Shown here: one piece after another, positions 22,067-31,736 of the stretch
Layout: every line of letters begins with the position of its first letter
How positions within the stretch are numbered: position 1 is the stretch's first letter
From: a virus
DNA length: 43,384 nt
Reading direction: 5' to 3' (one strand)
Virus record (IMG/VR): IMGVR_UViG_3300005099_000086
Span: 1 to 43,384 of that record
The notes under the pieces: model-generated
What the model was told of the DNA's origin: nothing
The model's input: only the letters and a program-made list of their open reading frames with translations
Databases searched by the model: none
Translations under genes and position numbers: made by a program

Positions 22067-23049
22067 TCAACTCCTATCTTTTTTACTACTCGTGTGCCGT
22101 CAGGCAGTTCATAAATCGGCCTGCCAAGTGCGTCAACTTCGCCTGTAGGCTTGGCTCCTTTGGGAATTTTTCCAGTTGGCTTTATATTTAAAGCTTGCAT
22201 GAGCATGGTTATGAAGTCTTGCCTCCGCAAGGTTTGAAGGAGTTTTATGACTTTGTCCGCTTCTTCTTTTGTCTTAATTTCGTCAGCAGTCTTTCCAAAC
22301 AACTTCAGGCAAATCATATCTAATTCTCTCATCCGAGGTGGCTTTTGAAGGATTTTGCGGTAGCCAGTAACAATTTTTTCAGCCTCTTTTGGAGTTATTG
22401 TTCCTTCTTTAAGTTTCTTGTCCAAATTCAATGCCCTTGCGTACAACCAAAGTTCTGCTGGCCAAGTTCTTCGGCTTGCTCTCCATCTGTCCATCAAATC
22501 CCTCGCCTGTTCAGGCGTCAAATCTTGAAGGCTTGGATAGCCTAATGACCATGCAAAAATCTCAAGCTCACTTGGCCTTCGCCCTTTCTGCCTCAACTTC
22601 TCCAGTTCTATCCTTCCTAAGACATCTAACAAGGTTGTTTGCATTGCCATCTCTTGTTCTGCGAGAGGACTAGGAACGGCCCTTGGTCTTTCTACAACTG
22701 TTGGGGGAATTGAAATGCCTGGAAGTTCGAATCCAAAAAATGGCGTTTTCGTTGGCCTTTCTTTTATGCCTGGAATTTCAACTCTTTCTTTCGGCCATTC
22801 AATTCCATACTTTGCTAGCGTAGCTAGCATTTGAGGAGTTGGCCTTCCACCTGTGGCTTGCAAAACTTCTAACATTAATCTTGCCTTTCTTGTTCTTTCA
22901 GCCTCTTTTTCAATTTCTGGCCTGGCTGTCAGCCATTTGTACCATCCATATCTATGAAGTGCCATTGCCCCTTCAGGTGTTGTTAAAGCGAGGCCCGCGG
23001 CCAATCTTTGGATTGTAGGCATGGATTTTTCTAACATTCCAGCCATCAT
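22063..23049 (-). CDS. Hypothetical 328-aa virion protein
   Basis: Not recognised. Helical segments separated by Pro-rich linkers (RPTKTPFFGFELPGISIPPT). Ends in GRPIYELPDGTRVVKKIGVE. Between the large protein and two small Gly/Pro-rich proteins, so probably an internal virion or ejection protein. Ribosome site AGGAGGAAAATG region; start overlaps the preceding stop. Confidence 0.5.
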   Translation of the reverse strand: MMAGMLEKSMPTIQRLAAGLALTTPEGAMALHRYGWYKWLTARPEIEKEAERTRKARLMLEVLQATGGRPTPQMLATLAKYGIEWPKERVEIPGIKERPTKTPFFGFELPGISIPPTVVERPRAVPSPLAEQEMAMQTTLLDVLGRIELEKLRQKGRRPSELEIFAWSLGYPSLQDLTPEQARDLMDRWRASRRTWPAELWLYARALNLDKKLKEGTITPKEAEKIVTGYRKILQKPPRMRELDMICLKLFGKTADEIKTKEEADKVIKLLQTLRRQDFITMLMQALNIKPTGKIPKGAKPTGEVDALGRPIYELPDGTRVVKKIGVE

Positions 23050-23318
23050 TTTCCTCCTAAAATGCTTGACAACAAGCCTCTTTGCTGTTTAGGCACTTGC
23101 GGAAGGCTTATCATTCCTGTAAAGCTCCCTGCCCCTGGCAGAGGCCCAAGCCCAATTGTAGAACCAGGAATTGACGGAGTTTTTGGCGTCTTTGGTCTTT
23201 TTGGTTTTATCATGCTTTGCCTAAAATATAAGGTTAACAAATCCTCTGGCGGGGCCAAGCCTACCGCCAAATTATGTATTGTCCTACTCCAATCCCAATT
23301 TTCTTTTGGTTCTCCCAT
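23046..23318 (-). CDS. Hypothetical 90-aa Pro/Lys-rich protein
   Basis: Not recognised. N-terminal helix (WDWSRTIHNLAVGLAPPEDLL), then a Pro/Lys linker (PKRPKTPKTPSIPG) and a Gly-rich tail. Its ATG overlaps the stop of the gene upstream, with GGAGGTGG before it. It lies in the internal-virion gene cluster. Confidence 0.5.
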   Translation of the reverse strand: MGEPKENWDWSRTIHNLAVGLAPPEDLLTLYFRQSMIKPKRPKTPKTPSIPGSTIGLGPLPGAGSFTGMISLPQVPKQQRGLLSSILGGK

Positions 23319-23752
23319 TATCCACCTCCTCCCTTACCTCCTGTCACAAGTGCCAGCGGCGTGGCGACTTTTGATATGATGTCCCAAGGCCCCAACTTTC
23401 TTGAAGTGCCCATTACAGGGGCTCCAGAAAGGGCCTGAATGGCCATATTCAAAGCCTGTTGATAACCTCCCATTCTGGCCCCTGCCAACGCCGTTGGCAT
23501 TCCAGCCGCAACTTGGGCTAAAGCCTTTTGATAAACGCCACTTTGAGGCGTTATGCCTGGAACAGTTAATAAATTTCTCAGTTGTTCTCTTGCTTGAGCC
23601 ATTCCTTGTTCATACAATCCTCTCCAAACGCCTTCCGTCCCAGGCCAAAATCCTGTCCTCAAAAATTCAGGCAATTGAGTTGTGTAAAATTGTTTGGCAA
23701 ACTCCTCAAACCCCGCAGGGTATTTTGTTTTTGTTCCGCCGCCACCCATCAT
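23318..23752 (-). CDS. Hypothetical 144-aa Gly/Ala-rich virion protein
   Basis: Not recognised. Ends in GGKGGGG and begins MMGGGG. The middle has a repeated helix pattern (YEQGMAQAREQLRNLL; ALAQVAAGMPTALAGARMGGYQQALNMAIQAL) with Ala and Gly. Such amphipathic Ala/Gly helices occur in phage ejection proteins. Position between tail and internal proteins supports this; not proven. Confidence 0.5.
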   Translation of the reverse strand: MMGGGGTKTKYPAGFEEFAKQFYTTQLPEFLRTGFWPGTEGVWRGLYEQGMAQAREQLRNLLTVPGITPQSGVYQKALAQVAAGMPTALAGARMGGYQQALNMAIQALSGAPVMGTSRKLGPWDIISKVATPLALVTGGKGGGG

Positions 23753-24150
23753 ATCCTCCTTTTGAGGAACATATATTCCTCTTTAAATCCAAAAAGTTTA
23801 CAAAGGCCCCTCCACCTTCGGCTATAACAACAAATTTCGTCATAGCCTTCGAACTGCCAAATCTCTTTCATCCTCTCGAAGGCCCACATAACATCCTCGT
23901 GATGGCCAGGCCTAACATAAAGTTGGAAAACAAAAACCATGTTTTTAAACATCACATTCGTAGGTTGATAAGCTATATAGCCTATTGGCCTTCCATCAAT
24001 TTTGAGGATGTAAGTCGTGCAATTTTGCATGTAAAATAAAGTTTCTGCCAGGCCGTAGGCCATTTTAGTTTTTTTCAAAAATTCCTTTATCAAAGGAATT
24101 ATTTTGTTGTATTGGCTTGGATGTTCAATCTTTTTTAATTCTCTTTTCAT
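23749..24150 (-). CDS. GNAT-like acetyltransferase candidate
   Basis: 133 aa. Pattern of a small GNAT fold: strand CTTYILKIDGRPIGYIAYQP, then a strand MVFVFQLYVRPGHHEDVMWAFERMKEI resembling the acetyl-CoA-binding region, and a final YDEICCYSRRWRGLCKLFGF. The start at 24150 is chosen because ATGA overlaps the previous stop and GGACGGTGAC precedes; an ATG at 24162 has no ribosome site. It sits between tail proteins, so it may modify or assemble a virion protein. Moderate confidence only. Confidence 0.5.
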   Translation of the reverse strand: MKRELKKIEHPSQYNKIIPLIKEFLKKTKMAYGLAETLFYMQNCTTYILKIDGRPIGYIAYQPTNVMFKNMVFVFQLYVRPGHHEDVMWAFERMKEIWQFEGYDEICCYSRRWRGLCKLFGFKEEYMFLKRRI

Positions 24151-24833
24151 GTCACCGTCCATGATGTTATTAATCCATTTTTTATTGTTACATTATGAGT
24201 TCGGCCCGAATAATCTACAAAGGTTCTATCGGCGGTGACGCCTAGGCTGCCATCTGCACTGCGATAGCCTTTGGCTTGGATTGCGTCTTGCAAAATGCGT
24301 AAACACAAAGATGGGGCGCTCACATCTACCCAGAAAGGGATGCATTTATACACACCGTCTTGTGCCCTACAAAGAGCAAAATAACCGCTTACATTTATGG
24401 CTTCGTACCAACCATACCTAATCGCACCAACGTCTCTTTCCAACCAATATTGTGGCTCTGCCGTGCCCCTATAAACATTTATAGGTTTCCTAACATCAAT
24501 TTGGGTTGAAACTAAAGTTGTGGAGCAATTCACGGAAATGACTGGGACGCCGCAGGCCTCTACCACCGCAGTACTCAAAGTAGTTTTCACTTTGAAAGTG
24601 CCACTTATATTTTGGATAATGTCCTTTATTTTAGTGGCCAAATCTTCGAGGTAGTGATGTTCTTTTATGTTTTGGAGAACCGTCATATCGGCATAAAATC
24701 TATTTTCGAGGCCAGAAACAGGCTTTGAAGCCACAACTCCTCCGCTCAGCCTTTCGTCTATAAGCCTTAAAACTTCATTTATCCTCCTTCTCAAATCTTC
24801 TAGGCTTTCTACTTTCGGAATCTCAATTATCAT
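24147..24833 (-). CDS. Hypothetical tail-associated 228-aa protein
   Basis: Not recognised by name. N-terminal helical coiled coil (SLEDLRRRINEVLRLIDERL), then a beta-rich domain and C-terminal strands (YSGRTHNVTIKNGLITSW). The layout suggests a trimeric fibre or tail-tip protein. ATG at 24833 lies 9 nt after GGGAGGG; an upstream TTG at 24842 is possible. It overlaps the tail tube gene. Confidence 0.5.
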   Translation of the reverse strand: MIIEIPKVESLEDLRRRINEVLRLIDERLSGGVVASKPVSGLENRFYADMTVLQNIKEHHYLEDLATKIKDIIQNISGTFKVKTTLSTAVVEACGVPVISVNCSTTLVSTQIDVRKPINVYRGTAEPQYWLERDVGAIRYGWYEAINVSGYFALCRAQDGVYKCIPFWVDVSAPSLCLRILQDAIQAKGYRSADGSLGVTADRTFVDYSGRTHNVTIKNGLITSWTVT

Positions 24834-26503
24834 TCTTGCCAACCCTCCCTTTGCAATCCAAACTGCATTGCCAAATCCATCATCCTTACAGAACCAGGAA
24901 ATTGAATATCATAGCTAATGTAATTGCCTTGAACTTCTTCAGGAATTTCAATTCTTGTTACAGGTAAGCTGGCATTTATGGCATTTGAGATAGTTGTGGC
25001 CGCAGAACCATCTACAATTGGCGTTACAAGAACGTAAGGATTTTCGAGGCTATAGTTTTTCAAACTTATGAAAAGCCTCCTTCCATAAATCTCTGGAGCG
25101 GCTTGGCCGAGCCATTTTGTTCGAATCCTGCAAGAAATTGGGCTAGAGATGTCATACATGCCTGTCAAGGCATACCTAACCTCATTACTCACGCTGACCA
25201 TAAGGTCTTTGCCTCTGTTCCAAAGAACAGCATTAGAGAAAGGCACGTTAGAAAATAATGTCCATGTCTTTGTCCTTAAATCGTAGGCTAAAGCCTTTCC
25301 TAAAGTTGGCGAAGCCAGGATGTACGTAAAATCGTAGAATATGCCTACAGCCTCCTTACGATATTCAAAAGGCGTCTCCTCTAAAAGATTTTGAATTTTT
25401 TGGCTGATTAAAACTGGTTCGCTTCCATCAAAATAATAAATTCCCTTTTCGCCCAAGAAAAATACTGCCGAATAGTCTTGCGTAAAGGCAATGCTTTTAT
25501 AAGCAATACATCCTATTCCTTTGCAAATTTGCAAAGGAACTTGCCTTGTATCGTCCCAAAGCCAAATGCTATGAGGCTTAAAGATGTACAATCTTCCTTT
25601 CAACTCTATAATGCCTGTCGGCTCTTCTCCATCATACGCCCCTATGACTGCCGTATTAAAGCTGTCCCAATACCAAGGCTCTAATGGCCTTGACCATTTC
25701 ATTTGGCCAGAAAGATTTACCACAAAAAGCCTGTTGTGATGAACCGCCCCGAATGTTGCTGGAGGCGGAGTTTCGTGGTCCCACTCAATCACTTTTCCTA
25801 ATTCGCTATCAGGCTTAACATCAGAGGAAATGACAGTAGTGGAATTGTCAGAAATGACATGGGCCAGGAGATAATTGGTTAATGTACCGCCACCTCTGTA
25901 AATATTCCTTGCAATGACATCGCCAGGGCCAGTAGGAATATTTTCGAGCCTAATTCCCTTTCCGCTTACAGTCACAAGATTTGATAGAGGCGAAGGATTG
26001 CTTTCTAATTGCTGGTCATTTACAAAAGTGACAAGGTAAGCGTATGTGCCTTGCATTGCAGATGAGAGATTTGTTTCGACGGCTGTTAAGGCACTTTGAG
26101 GAGCGGAACAGCCAGTTTCCTGGACAAGGCTGTCTCCATCGTATTTGTACATTCCATCCCTTCTAAAGATATATAACTTCCCTTCCATTACCGCTGAACC
26201 TATTGGCCCTGATGTAGGAGGAAACGAGGCAATCAAATTATTTCCTGTCGTAATGTCCCTAAAGGCCCAATTGTCAGCATTTTTATTTATACAACAAAGC
26301 CTGTCAGTCCCACTAACATCGATAAATTCATACAATTCAAAAATTTTATCTCCTGTATCCACTTTCAATGTTTGGCCTTTTCGAGCCTCAGGTGTTCCTT
26401 TGGAAAATTGAAAATTTTCAACTTCAATGCATTCTTCATCATCTACAATGTGAGGACATGTCCAACTATTCAAGCCTCTAGAAAAGTTCGTCCTTACAAT
26501 CAT
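24830..26503 (-). CDS. Tail tube/nozzle-like beta-propeller protein
   Basis: 557 aa. Repeated beta-sheet blades with motifs such as GSAVMEGKLYIFRRDGMYKYDG, GIIELKGRLYIFKPHSIWLWDD and AVFFLGEKGIYYFDG. This fits the multi-bladed nozzle proteins of podovirus tails (P22 gp10 or T7 gp12 type). Early PEARKGQ and N-terminal RTNFSRGLNSW are typical of that group. It is preceded by the head-tail adaptor, as expected. Start overlaps the adaptor stop. Confidence 0.65.
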   Translation of the reverse strand: MIVRTNFSRGLNSWTCPHIVDDEECIEVENFQFSKGTPEARKGQTLKVDTGDKIFELYEFIDVSGTDRLCCINKNADNWAFRDITTGNNLIASFPPTSGPIGSAVMEGKLYIFRRDGMYKYDGDSLVQETGCSAPQSALTAVETNLSSAMQGTYAYLVTFVNDQQLESNPSPLSNLVTVSGKGIRLENIPTGPGDVIARNIYRGGGTLTNYLLAHVISDNSTTVISSDVKPDSELGKVIEWDHETPPPATFGAVHHNRLFVVNLSGQMKWSRPLEPWYWDSFNTAVIGAYDGEEPTGIIELKGRLYIFKPHSIWLWDDTRQVPLQICKGIGCIAYKSIAFTQDYSAVFFLGEKGIYYFDGSEPVLISQKIQNLLEETPFEYRKEAVGIFYDFTYILASPTLGKALAYDLRTKTWTLFSNVPFSNAVLWNRGKDLMVSVSNEVRYALTGMYDISSPISCRIRTKWLGQAAPEIYGRRLFISLKNYSLENPYVLVTPIVDGSAATTISNAINASLPVTRIEIPEEVQGNYISYDIQFPGSVRMMDLAMQFGLQREGWQE

Positions 26504-27132
26504 TTCACCTGCGGCGTTAGCCTATAATCATAATTTATCATTTCTGCGGCATAAGTCTTAAGACCTTCAACTTCAATTCCATAAAACTGCAAGAAATTCA
26601 TGTACCTCTCATCTTTATCTTTGATTAAGGCCATTGTTAATGTCCACCAAATTATGGCCCAATAGGCAAAAGTAGAAATTTCATTGCTGTCTCCATCATT
26701 AGACATCGTTGTAGGCACATAAATATAATTCAATGTATAAGTGGCAGAACTTTCCAAAGGACAGTCGAAGGCAATTTTATCCACATCCTTAATGTAGTAG
26801 TATTCTGGAATGCCTGCACTTGCCTTTAGAAGGGTCTCACGGCCTATGTCCGTTGGCCTTTTCGGAGCAAGCTGATGGAGCGTCCCGCCGATGTTTAGGC
26901 TTATACCCAACTCATCATCTATGCTCAAAAAATCATTTGGAACGGTAAAATATGTGTCATTTGCACTCAAATTTCCTGTTATTGACTTCTTTGGAAGTCT
27001 TATGTCTCTTGCTATCCGCATGCAAGCATCGTTAATAAAATTCTTCAACTCATTATCCGACCAAAACCTTGCTGTCGTCTCCTTCAAAAGGCCTCTTACA
27101 GTCGATTTAATATCTCCTAAAGTTTTAGCCAT
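26500..27132 (-). CDS. Head-tail adaptor / tail tubular protein A-like
   Basis: 210 aa. Begins LGDIKSTVRGLLKETTARFWSDNELKNFINDACMRIARD, the usual opening of podovirus adaptor proteins (P22 gp4 / T7 gp11 type), then a beta region with TYFTVPNDF, and ends in helices with an aromatic run (YWAIIWWTLTMALIKD). It likely joins portal to the tail nozzle. It lies directly upstream of the nozzle gene. Family placement by pattern. Confidence 0.65.
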   Translation of the reverse strand: MAKTLGDIKSTVRGLLKETTARFWSDNELKNFINDACMRIARDIRLPKKSITGNLSANDTYFTVPNDFLSIDDELGISLNIGGTLHQLAPKRPTDIGRETLLKASAGIPEYYYIKDVDKIAFDCPLESSATYTLNYIYVPTTMSNDGDSNEISTFAYWAIIWWTLTMALIKDKDERYMNFLQFYGIEVEGLKTYAAEMINYDYRLTPQVK

Positions 27133-27142
27133 CTTCTACCTC

Positions 27143-28543
27143 CTAAACTTTGGCCTTCCAATAAACTATTCTGTCTGCTGTTACAGCAGAATCTACATGT
27201 ATTTCAAAACTAGTATCTGTAATACTGGATTCAGGCACGTAAGCATCCTTTACTTCTGAATGAGTCCCTGTTAGTTGAATATTAGAAGGAGTAGCAGCGA
27301 GTCCATGATTTACTGTGACAGAGGAATTGCCGTTGGCAATTGTGGCAGAGCCTTCGTTTCTATCTACATATCCTATATTTTCAAAGAAATGTGGTAGTTC
27401 CGAATCAGCAATCCGATAAAATGGGGTGCTACTGAGAAGACTATTAAAAGCAATTTTTGTATTTGAGGTTGACGTTGTGACTATAGCAATAGCTTGTCCA
27501 GTACCTTCAAAAACATTGTAAAGAATTCTAGTGTTTGCCGCTTTTTGCAGTTCAATGCATCTATTATCTTCTGACATGTAGTTTCCGCATATACAGCAGT
27601 CATTGACGGTATCAGTTGTACCAATAAGAATGCACCGACCGCTGGTGGGAAAGTCCTCAAAAGAACAACCAGCAATCAAATGGTTATCTCCTGTCTCAAT
27701 TCTAACACCTGAGCCATAACTATTTTGAGATTTTTCTAATATTGAAAATAATATACGATGCCGTCCGCCTCCGCTTAACTTGACAGCATTATCATCATTA
27801 AATCTGGAGACAACATTTAAAACAACTAGCATTTCACCAGTTCCGTCTTTTAAAATGCCATTCCCACAGTATTCTATAACAGAGTCTTTTATTACAACAC
27901 CCCATGAGTCTGTAACTTGGATTCCAGCAGATTCACATTGAATAATTCTTACATTATCAATTAGGCAATTTCTGGAGACTCCATTTACCAGAATACCTCC
28001 TCCTGTATATCCATCCCCACGCTTGCCATCAATGCATAAATCGGCAACTACATGTCCCTCATAAGTTGTTCCTGTTAATTCAAGTATTACACCATTATAG
28101 GCTTTTACTAGCCTTGTCTTGTCACCCATACCTCTTAATATTACTTGGTCAGTTACAGATATTTTTGTCTTACAAATAAAACTTGTATCAGCTAAAAGTA
28201 CAAGTCCACCATCTGTTAAACTTGAAATTGCATTGTTTATCACAGTCGCATCATCCTCTCCCGCCGTACCTGAAGCAATTAAATCGCCTTTGTAGCCTCT
28301 GGCAATGACAGAACTACCGTCAATATAAACAATCGCAGAATAGCCCATTATAGCAGGCACGACATCTTCCAGATATCCAGACCGATACCTGAAAGGTATC
28401 ATTGCGGCGTCAATGGCATGCCTCTCAATGAAACTATCAGGATGAACCCGACTTCGTCGAAGGAAAACTTCGCCGCTTACATTGCCATGTCCAGGCGTTG
28501 CAAATTGTATGTCCTCAAAAGCAATTTTGCCAAAATATGGCAT
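27143..28543 (-). CDS. Right-handed beta-helix tailspike
   Basis: 466 aa. Starts with a capsid/tail-anchoring segment (MPYFGKIAFEDIQFATPGHG). A long run of short strands follows with Gly, Asn and Val turns (NCLIDNVRIIQCESAGIQVTD, VIKDSVIEYCGNGI, NTRILYNVFEGTGQAI), the signature of a pectate-lyase-type parallel beta-helix. Such spikes bind or cut host surface polysaccharide. The catalytic residues are not identifiable. The C-terminal part is beta-rich (SATIANGNSSVTVNHGL). ATG 28543 follows GTGGGAGG. Confidence 0.75.
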   Translation of the reverse strand: MPYFGKIAFEDIQFATPGHGNVSGEVFLRRSRVHPDSFIERHAIDAAMIPFRYRSGYLEDVVPAIMGYSAIVYIDGSSVIARGYKGDLIASGTAGEDDATVINNAISSLTDGGLVLLADTSFICKTKISVTDQVILRGMGDKTRLVKAYNGVILELTGTTYEGHVVADLCIDGKRGDGYTGGGILVNGVSRNCLIDNVRIIQCESAGIQVTDSWGVVIKDSVIEYCGNGILKDGTGEMLVVLNVVSRFNDDNAVKLSGGGRHRILFSILEKSQNSYGSGVRIETGDNHLIAGCSFEDFPTSGRCILIGTTDTVNDCCICGNYMSEDNRCIELQKAANTRILYNVFEGTGQAIAIVTTSTSNTKIAFNSLLSSTPFYRIADSELPHFFENIGYVDRNEGSATIANGNSSVTVNHGLAATPSNIQLTGTHSEVKDAYVPESSITDTSFEIHVDSAVTADRIVYWKAKV

Positions 28544-28544
28544 C

Positions 28545-29132
28545 TTAGCCTCCCACAAAATTTATTACTGTTCCATCTTCGTCTTCGATGCCTTCATACA
28601 AAATAACTTCGTCACGGAGGAGGAGGCCAGGCTCCTCTTCAGAGACATAAGGATTCAAATTGTCGAAAGGCCAATCCTCATGATATATTAAAATGCCTGA
28701 AGGCTCACTCCCTTTAAGGATTGTGATGGAATTGTCCCATTGCCTTTCTACGATGGCCCTTCCAGGCATAAGAAAATCCTCTTCCCCAGACACATTTGTG
28801 AAAGGCTCGTTAATGACGGTAAATGGACTTGAAGTCCTATATCTAAAGGGGGCGGTTTCGGGCTCATAAGTCAAAATCATTCCATCTTCGATGTTAGACA
28901 TTACATTTAGGTTCATTCTTTCGTCTAAAAGTAAAAGGCCTTGCTCTGGCTGAGGACTTGTCCACCAACCAAGATGAATAACAATGCCTTCAGGCTCTTG
29001 CTCTTCAATGCCTGTGAATTCTTGATATTCTCCTTCATCCCAACAAAGAGGACAAATGTATCTGCCCTTTCGCTTGGTTAGTTTGTTGGATGGCCATCTT
29101 TGACCGCAAAAATCGCAAACCCGATAAATCAT
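28545..29132 (-). CDS. 195-aa virion-region protein with zinc ribbon
   Basis: N-terminal zinc ribbon CDFC at 6-9 and CPLC at 27-30 (CxxC-x17-CxxC). The rest is acidic and beta-rich (GLLLLDERMNLNVMSN; GLLLRDEVILYEG), with GLLL(L/R)DE repeats suggesting internal duplication. Function unknown. It stops just before the tailspike ribosome site, so it may help spike folding or attachment. Confidence 0.55.
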   Translation of the reverse strand: MIYRVCDFCGQRWPSNKLTKRKGRYICPLCWDEGEYQEFTGIEEQEPEGIVIHLGWWTSPQPEQGLLLLDERMNLNVMSNIEDGMILTYEPETAPFRYRTSSPFTVINEPFTNVSGEEDFLMPGRAIVERQWDNSITILKGSEPSGILIYHEDWPFDNLNPYVSEEEPGLLLRDEVILYEGIEDEDGTVINFVGG

Positions 29133-29332
29133 TTTTTCTTCCTCTTCTTCCTAGGCAAAGCCTTCTCCCTCGTCTTTGCAAAGTCCCTTAGTTGCTGGAG
29201 GGTCATCGAATTGGCCAATCTTCTAACTTCATTTCTAATACTTTTAGGAAAGTCCGCCAACCTGCATTCGCCCCTTTTGAGGCAATATGCCATCCCCATT
29301 AACCTTCTTTGTGCTTTAGATACTGCTGGCAT
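29129..29332 (-). CDS. DUF3008-like basic small protein
   Basis: 67 aa. MPAVSKAQRRLMGMAY is the typical start of DUF3008 proteins, which are small, basic and found in phages and bacteria. It continues RRLANSMTLQQLRDFAKTREKALP and ends in a KKRKKK tail. The family has no firmly known role. The ATG overlaps the preceding stop by one base (TGATG). Confidence 0.75.
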   Translation of the reverse strand: MPAVSKAQRRLMGMAYCLKRGECRLADFPKSIRNEVRRLANSMTLQQLRDFAKTREKALPRKKRKKK

Positions 29333-29709
29333 CAGTCATTCCACTCCTTTCCCCATTTTACATATTCAATTTCAACATTTCCACTGGTAGAGTTGTTCTC
29401 AATCTCCAACAACTGGAGGCAGCCGATTGAACGGACATTCACGATCGTAGGAACTGTATGAACAGAAGAAGCAGAAATAGCGTTTGAAACATTGACGAAA
29501 ATGCCTCCACTCACATTTACACCTTCAATTCCAGCCCCAAACTTCATCACGACATTGTTATTGCATAAGGCTTTGGCATTTATTTTAGGCTCAACAACCA
29601 CAAACGAGGCGTCCCTAACGTCGGCAGGATAACTAGATGCACATACGATTAAAGTTTGGCCAAAACTCACAACCACAGGACTTTTAAGAAAATAACCTTT
29701 TGCATACAT
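29332..29709 (-). CDS. Hypothetical 125-aa beta-rich protein
   Basis: Not recognised. Almost entirely beta-like (PVVVSFGQTLIVCASSYPADVRDASFVVVEP), ending in WGKEWND. It lies between two glycosyltransferases and small virion genes. A minor surface or decoration protein would fit and could be a glycosylation target, but this is inference. Ribosome site AAAGGTGGTAAA. Confidence 0.5.
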   Translation of the reverse strand: MYAKGYFLKSPVVVSFGQTLIVCASSYPADVRDASFVVVEPKINAKALCNNNVVMKFGAGIEGVNVSGGIFVNVSNAISASSVHTVPTIVNVRSIGCLQLLEIENNSTSGNVEIEYVKWGKEWND

Positions 29710-29710
29710 T

Positions 29711-30721
29711 TTACCACCTTTCTCCTTTCAAGATTTTTTCATAAAGTTTAACATAGCTTTCGGCCATCAGCCTACGGCCAAATCTTTCTGCGGCCTTTCG
29801 GCATTTAACCTCATCGATGGATGAAGGCAAATCCAATTTTATGCTTAAAGGACTGTCGTATAGCATGCCATTCTCCCCATTTTTTATAAGCTCTGGCAAA
29901 GCTCCATTCCTCGTTGAAATGACTGGAGCACCGCAAGCGTTGGCCTCGACAGCAAAGAGGCCGAAAGGCTCAGACCATGAGCCGTTCAAGGGCATAACAA
30001 CAGCCTTACACTTTTGCATCATTTCAATAACAAAATCTCTAGGACGATTGCCCAGATAGGTTACGCCGCTTTCTATGGCCATTCTTTTGACCTTCAAGGC
30101 AAAATTCCTATCTTCTACAAAGATATCATCTCCGATGATAACGCCCTCTTTCATGTTTTGCCTCATTAACTGGATGAAGTAATGAGGCCCTTTATACACA
30201 TTCATTCTGCCGACAAAAAGATAAAAATCTTCCCTTCCATCATACGATGGAACATACCTTTCGAGGTCAATGCCATTATAAATATATTCACAATGAATCT
30301 TTAATTTTTGGGAGATTTCTTTGGCATGGCTTTGGCTTATCCCTACAAAACAGGGCTTGGGAATTGGAGGAACATCGTACGGACACATTCCATGAAGCGT
30401 CGAAATAATATTCGGATGGCCCGAAAGGTAGGAGAATTTTCGCCATGAGTGGTCATGGATAATATCAAAATCTTTATAATATTGATGGGTCTGGATAAAT
30501 GCGTTGTACTCCCAAGCATGAGCATCGAAGGATGGAGGCCCTATGACCCACGCATCAACATTTCCAATCGTTCCGATTAAACTACCTTCTGTACAAAGCA
30601 CAACGACTTTGTGGCCCATTTTGTCAAGTTCAATAGCCAAATCGGCTATAACCTGTTCTAAGCCTCCATACGATGGAGGTGGGACGGGGATTATGCCACT
30701 GCTAATAAGCAATATTCTCAT
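29711..30721 (-). CDS. GT4-family glycosyltransferase 1
   Basis: 336 aa, GT-B fold. N-terminal GLEQVIADLAIELDKMGHKVVVL with a PSYGG loop, and the C-terminal donor-site signature EPFGLFAVEANACGAPVISTRNGALPEL. It transfers a sugar from a nucleotide sugar. Closely related in layout to the neighbouring GT4. Its start overlaps the end of that gene by 20 nt. Possible targets: capsid, tail or DNA; not determined. It may use the product of the epimerase at 14112. Confidence 0.85.
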   Translation of the reverse strand: MRILLISSGIIPVPPPSYGGLEQVIADLAIELDKMGHKVVVLCTEGSLIGTIGNVDAWVIGPPSFDAHAWEYNAFIQTHQYYKDFDIIHDHSWRKFSYLSGHPNIISTLHGMCPYDVPPIPKPCFVGISQSHAKEISQKLKIHCEYIYNGIDLERYVPSYDGREDFYLFVGRMNVYKGPHYFIQLMRQNMKEGVIIGDDIFVEDRNFALKVKRMAIESGVTYLGNRPRDFVIEMMQKCKAVVMPLNGSWSEPFGLFAVEANACGAPVISTRNGALPELIKNGENGMLYDSPLSIKLDLPSSIDEVKCRKAAERFGRRLMAESYVKLYEKILKGERW

Positions 30722-31736
30722 AAATCTTTATATACTCCTTTGCCATTTTTTTAGCACTAAAAATCATAGGAAGTTTTTCAAACTCGTATCCTTCAATCAC
30801 TTTCATAATTGCATCATGGAAATCTTTTTTCGTTTCGCATAAAAATCCATTTTTCCCATCTTCGATTAGTTCATTCATGCTTCCTTTGTCGTAGGCTATG
30901 ACTGGACAGCCGCAAGCTAAAGCCTCAGCCACAACAAGGCCGAAAGCCTCTTCGTAGTGAAGAGGAAATAGAAAAGCCTTAGCTTTTCTATACAATTCTC
31001 TTTTGGCCTCGTGGTGTTTGGAGTTTAAAGGCAATTTAACAAAATGAACATTTGGAATCGTTCTTATTCTATCTAAAATTTTCGTTCCATAGATTAAATG
31101 GTCATACAATTCAAGGCTTCCAGAAATTTTCAATTCAAATCCTATCATTTCTGCCCAATCTATGACTTCATCAATGCCTTTATCAGGGTGAAATCTTGAA
31201 ATCCACAAAAACCAATCCTCCCGCATAACCCTATCTGTGGAAGGCGTTTCGTATTCGGGTCTGTAAAATTCTTCATCAATGCCATAATGGACGAAAGGAA
31301 CATCTATGCCAGTCTGTTCTTTGATTTTTCTTTGCATAAATCTTGAAAGTGCAACAACTCTGTCAGTTACAGGCTGAACGATGAAAGGAGAATTGCCATT
31401 TATAGACCAAAGGACATTTTTCTTTTTATAGATTTGGCTAAGCCATGTCCCCACCCTTCCGTCAGGACTACAATCATGGATAACGTCACATTCCTCAAAA
31501 ACATCAATATAATCTTTGATTAGTTGGAATTCCGCTTGAGGGTCAGCTCCGTTGGAGATGGACATATAGTAAAATAATTTGCCGTTAGGCGGACATTTCG
31601 AGCCAACTTTGCCGAAAAGATAAACTTTATGGCCAAGTCTGGCCAGTTCTTTGGCCAAATTCCACCACACAACTTCGCCGCCATAGGCTAGAGGCGGCGT
31701 TTCAATCTGTGAGCTAGAAATCAAGGCAATTTTCAT
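30702..31736 (-). CDS. GT4-family glycosyltransferase 2
   Basis: 344 aa, GT-B fold. N-terminal PPLAYGGEVVWWNLAKELARLGHKVYLFG, central SRFHPDKGIDE, donor site EEAFGLVVAEALACGCPVIAYDKGS. It lies between the GT-A-like gene and the other GT4 gene. All three overlap or abut, so they are co-expressed with capsid genes. Sugar and acceptor unknown. Confidence 0.85.
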   Translation of the reverse strand: MKIALISSSQIETPPLAYGGEVVWWNLAKELARLGHKVYLFGKVGSKCPPNGKLFYYMSISNGADPQAEFQLIKDYIDVFEECDVIHDCSPDGRVGTWLSQIYKKKNVLWSINGNSPFIVQPVTDRVVALSRFMQRKIKEQTGIDVPFVHYGIDEEFYRPEYETPSTDRVMREDWFLWISRFHPDKGIDEVIDWAEMIGFELKISGSLELYDHLIYGTKILDRIRTIPNVHFVKLPLNSKHHEAKRELYRKAKAFLFPLHYEEAFGLVVAEALACGCPVIAYDKGSMNELIEDGKNGFLCETKKDFHDAIMKVIEGYEFEKLPMIFSAKKMAKEYIKIYENIAY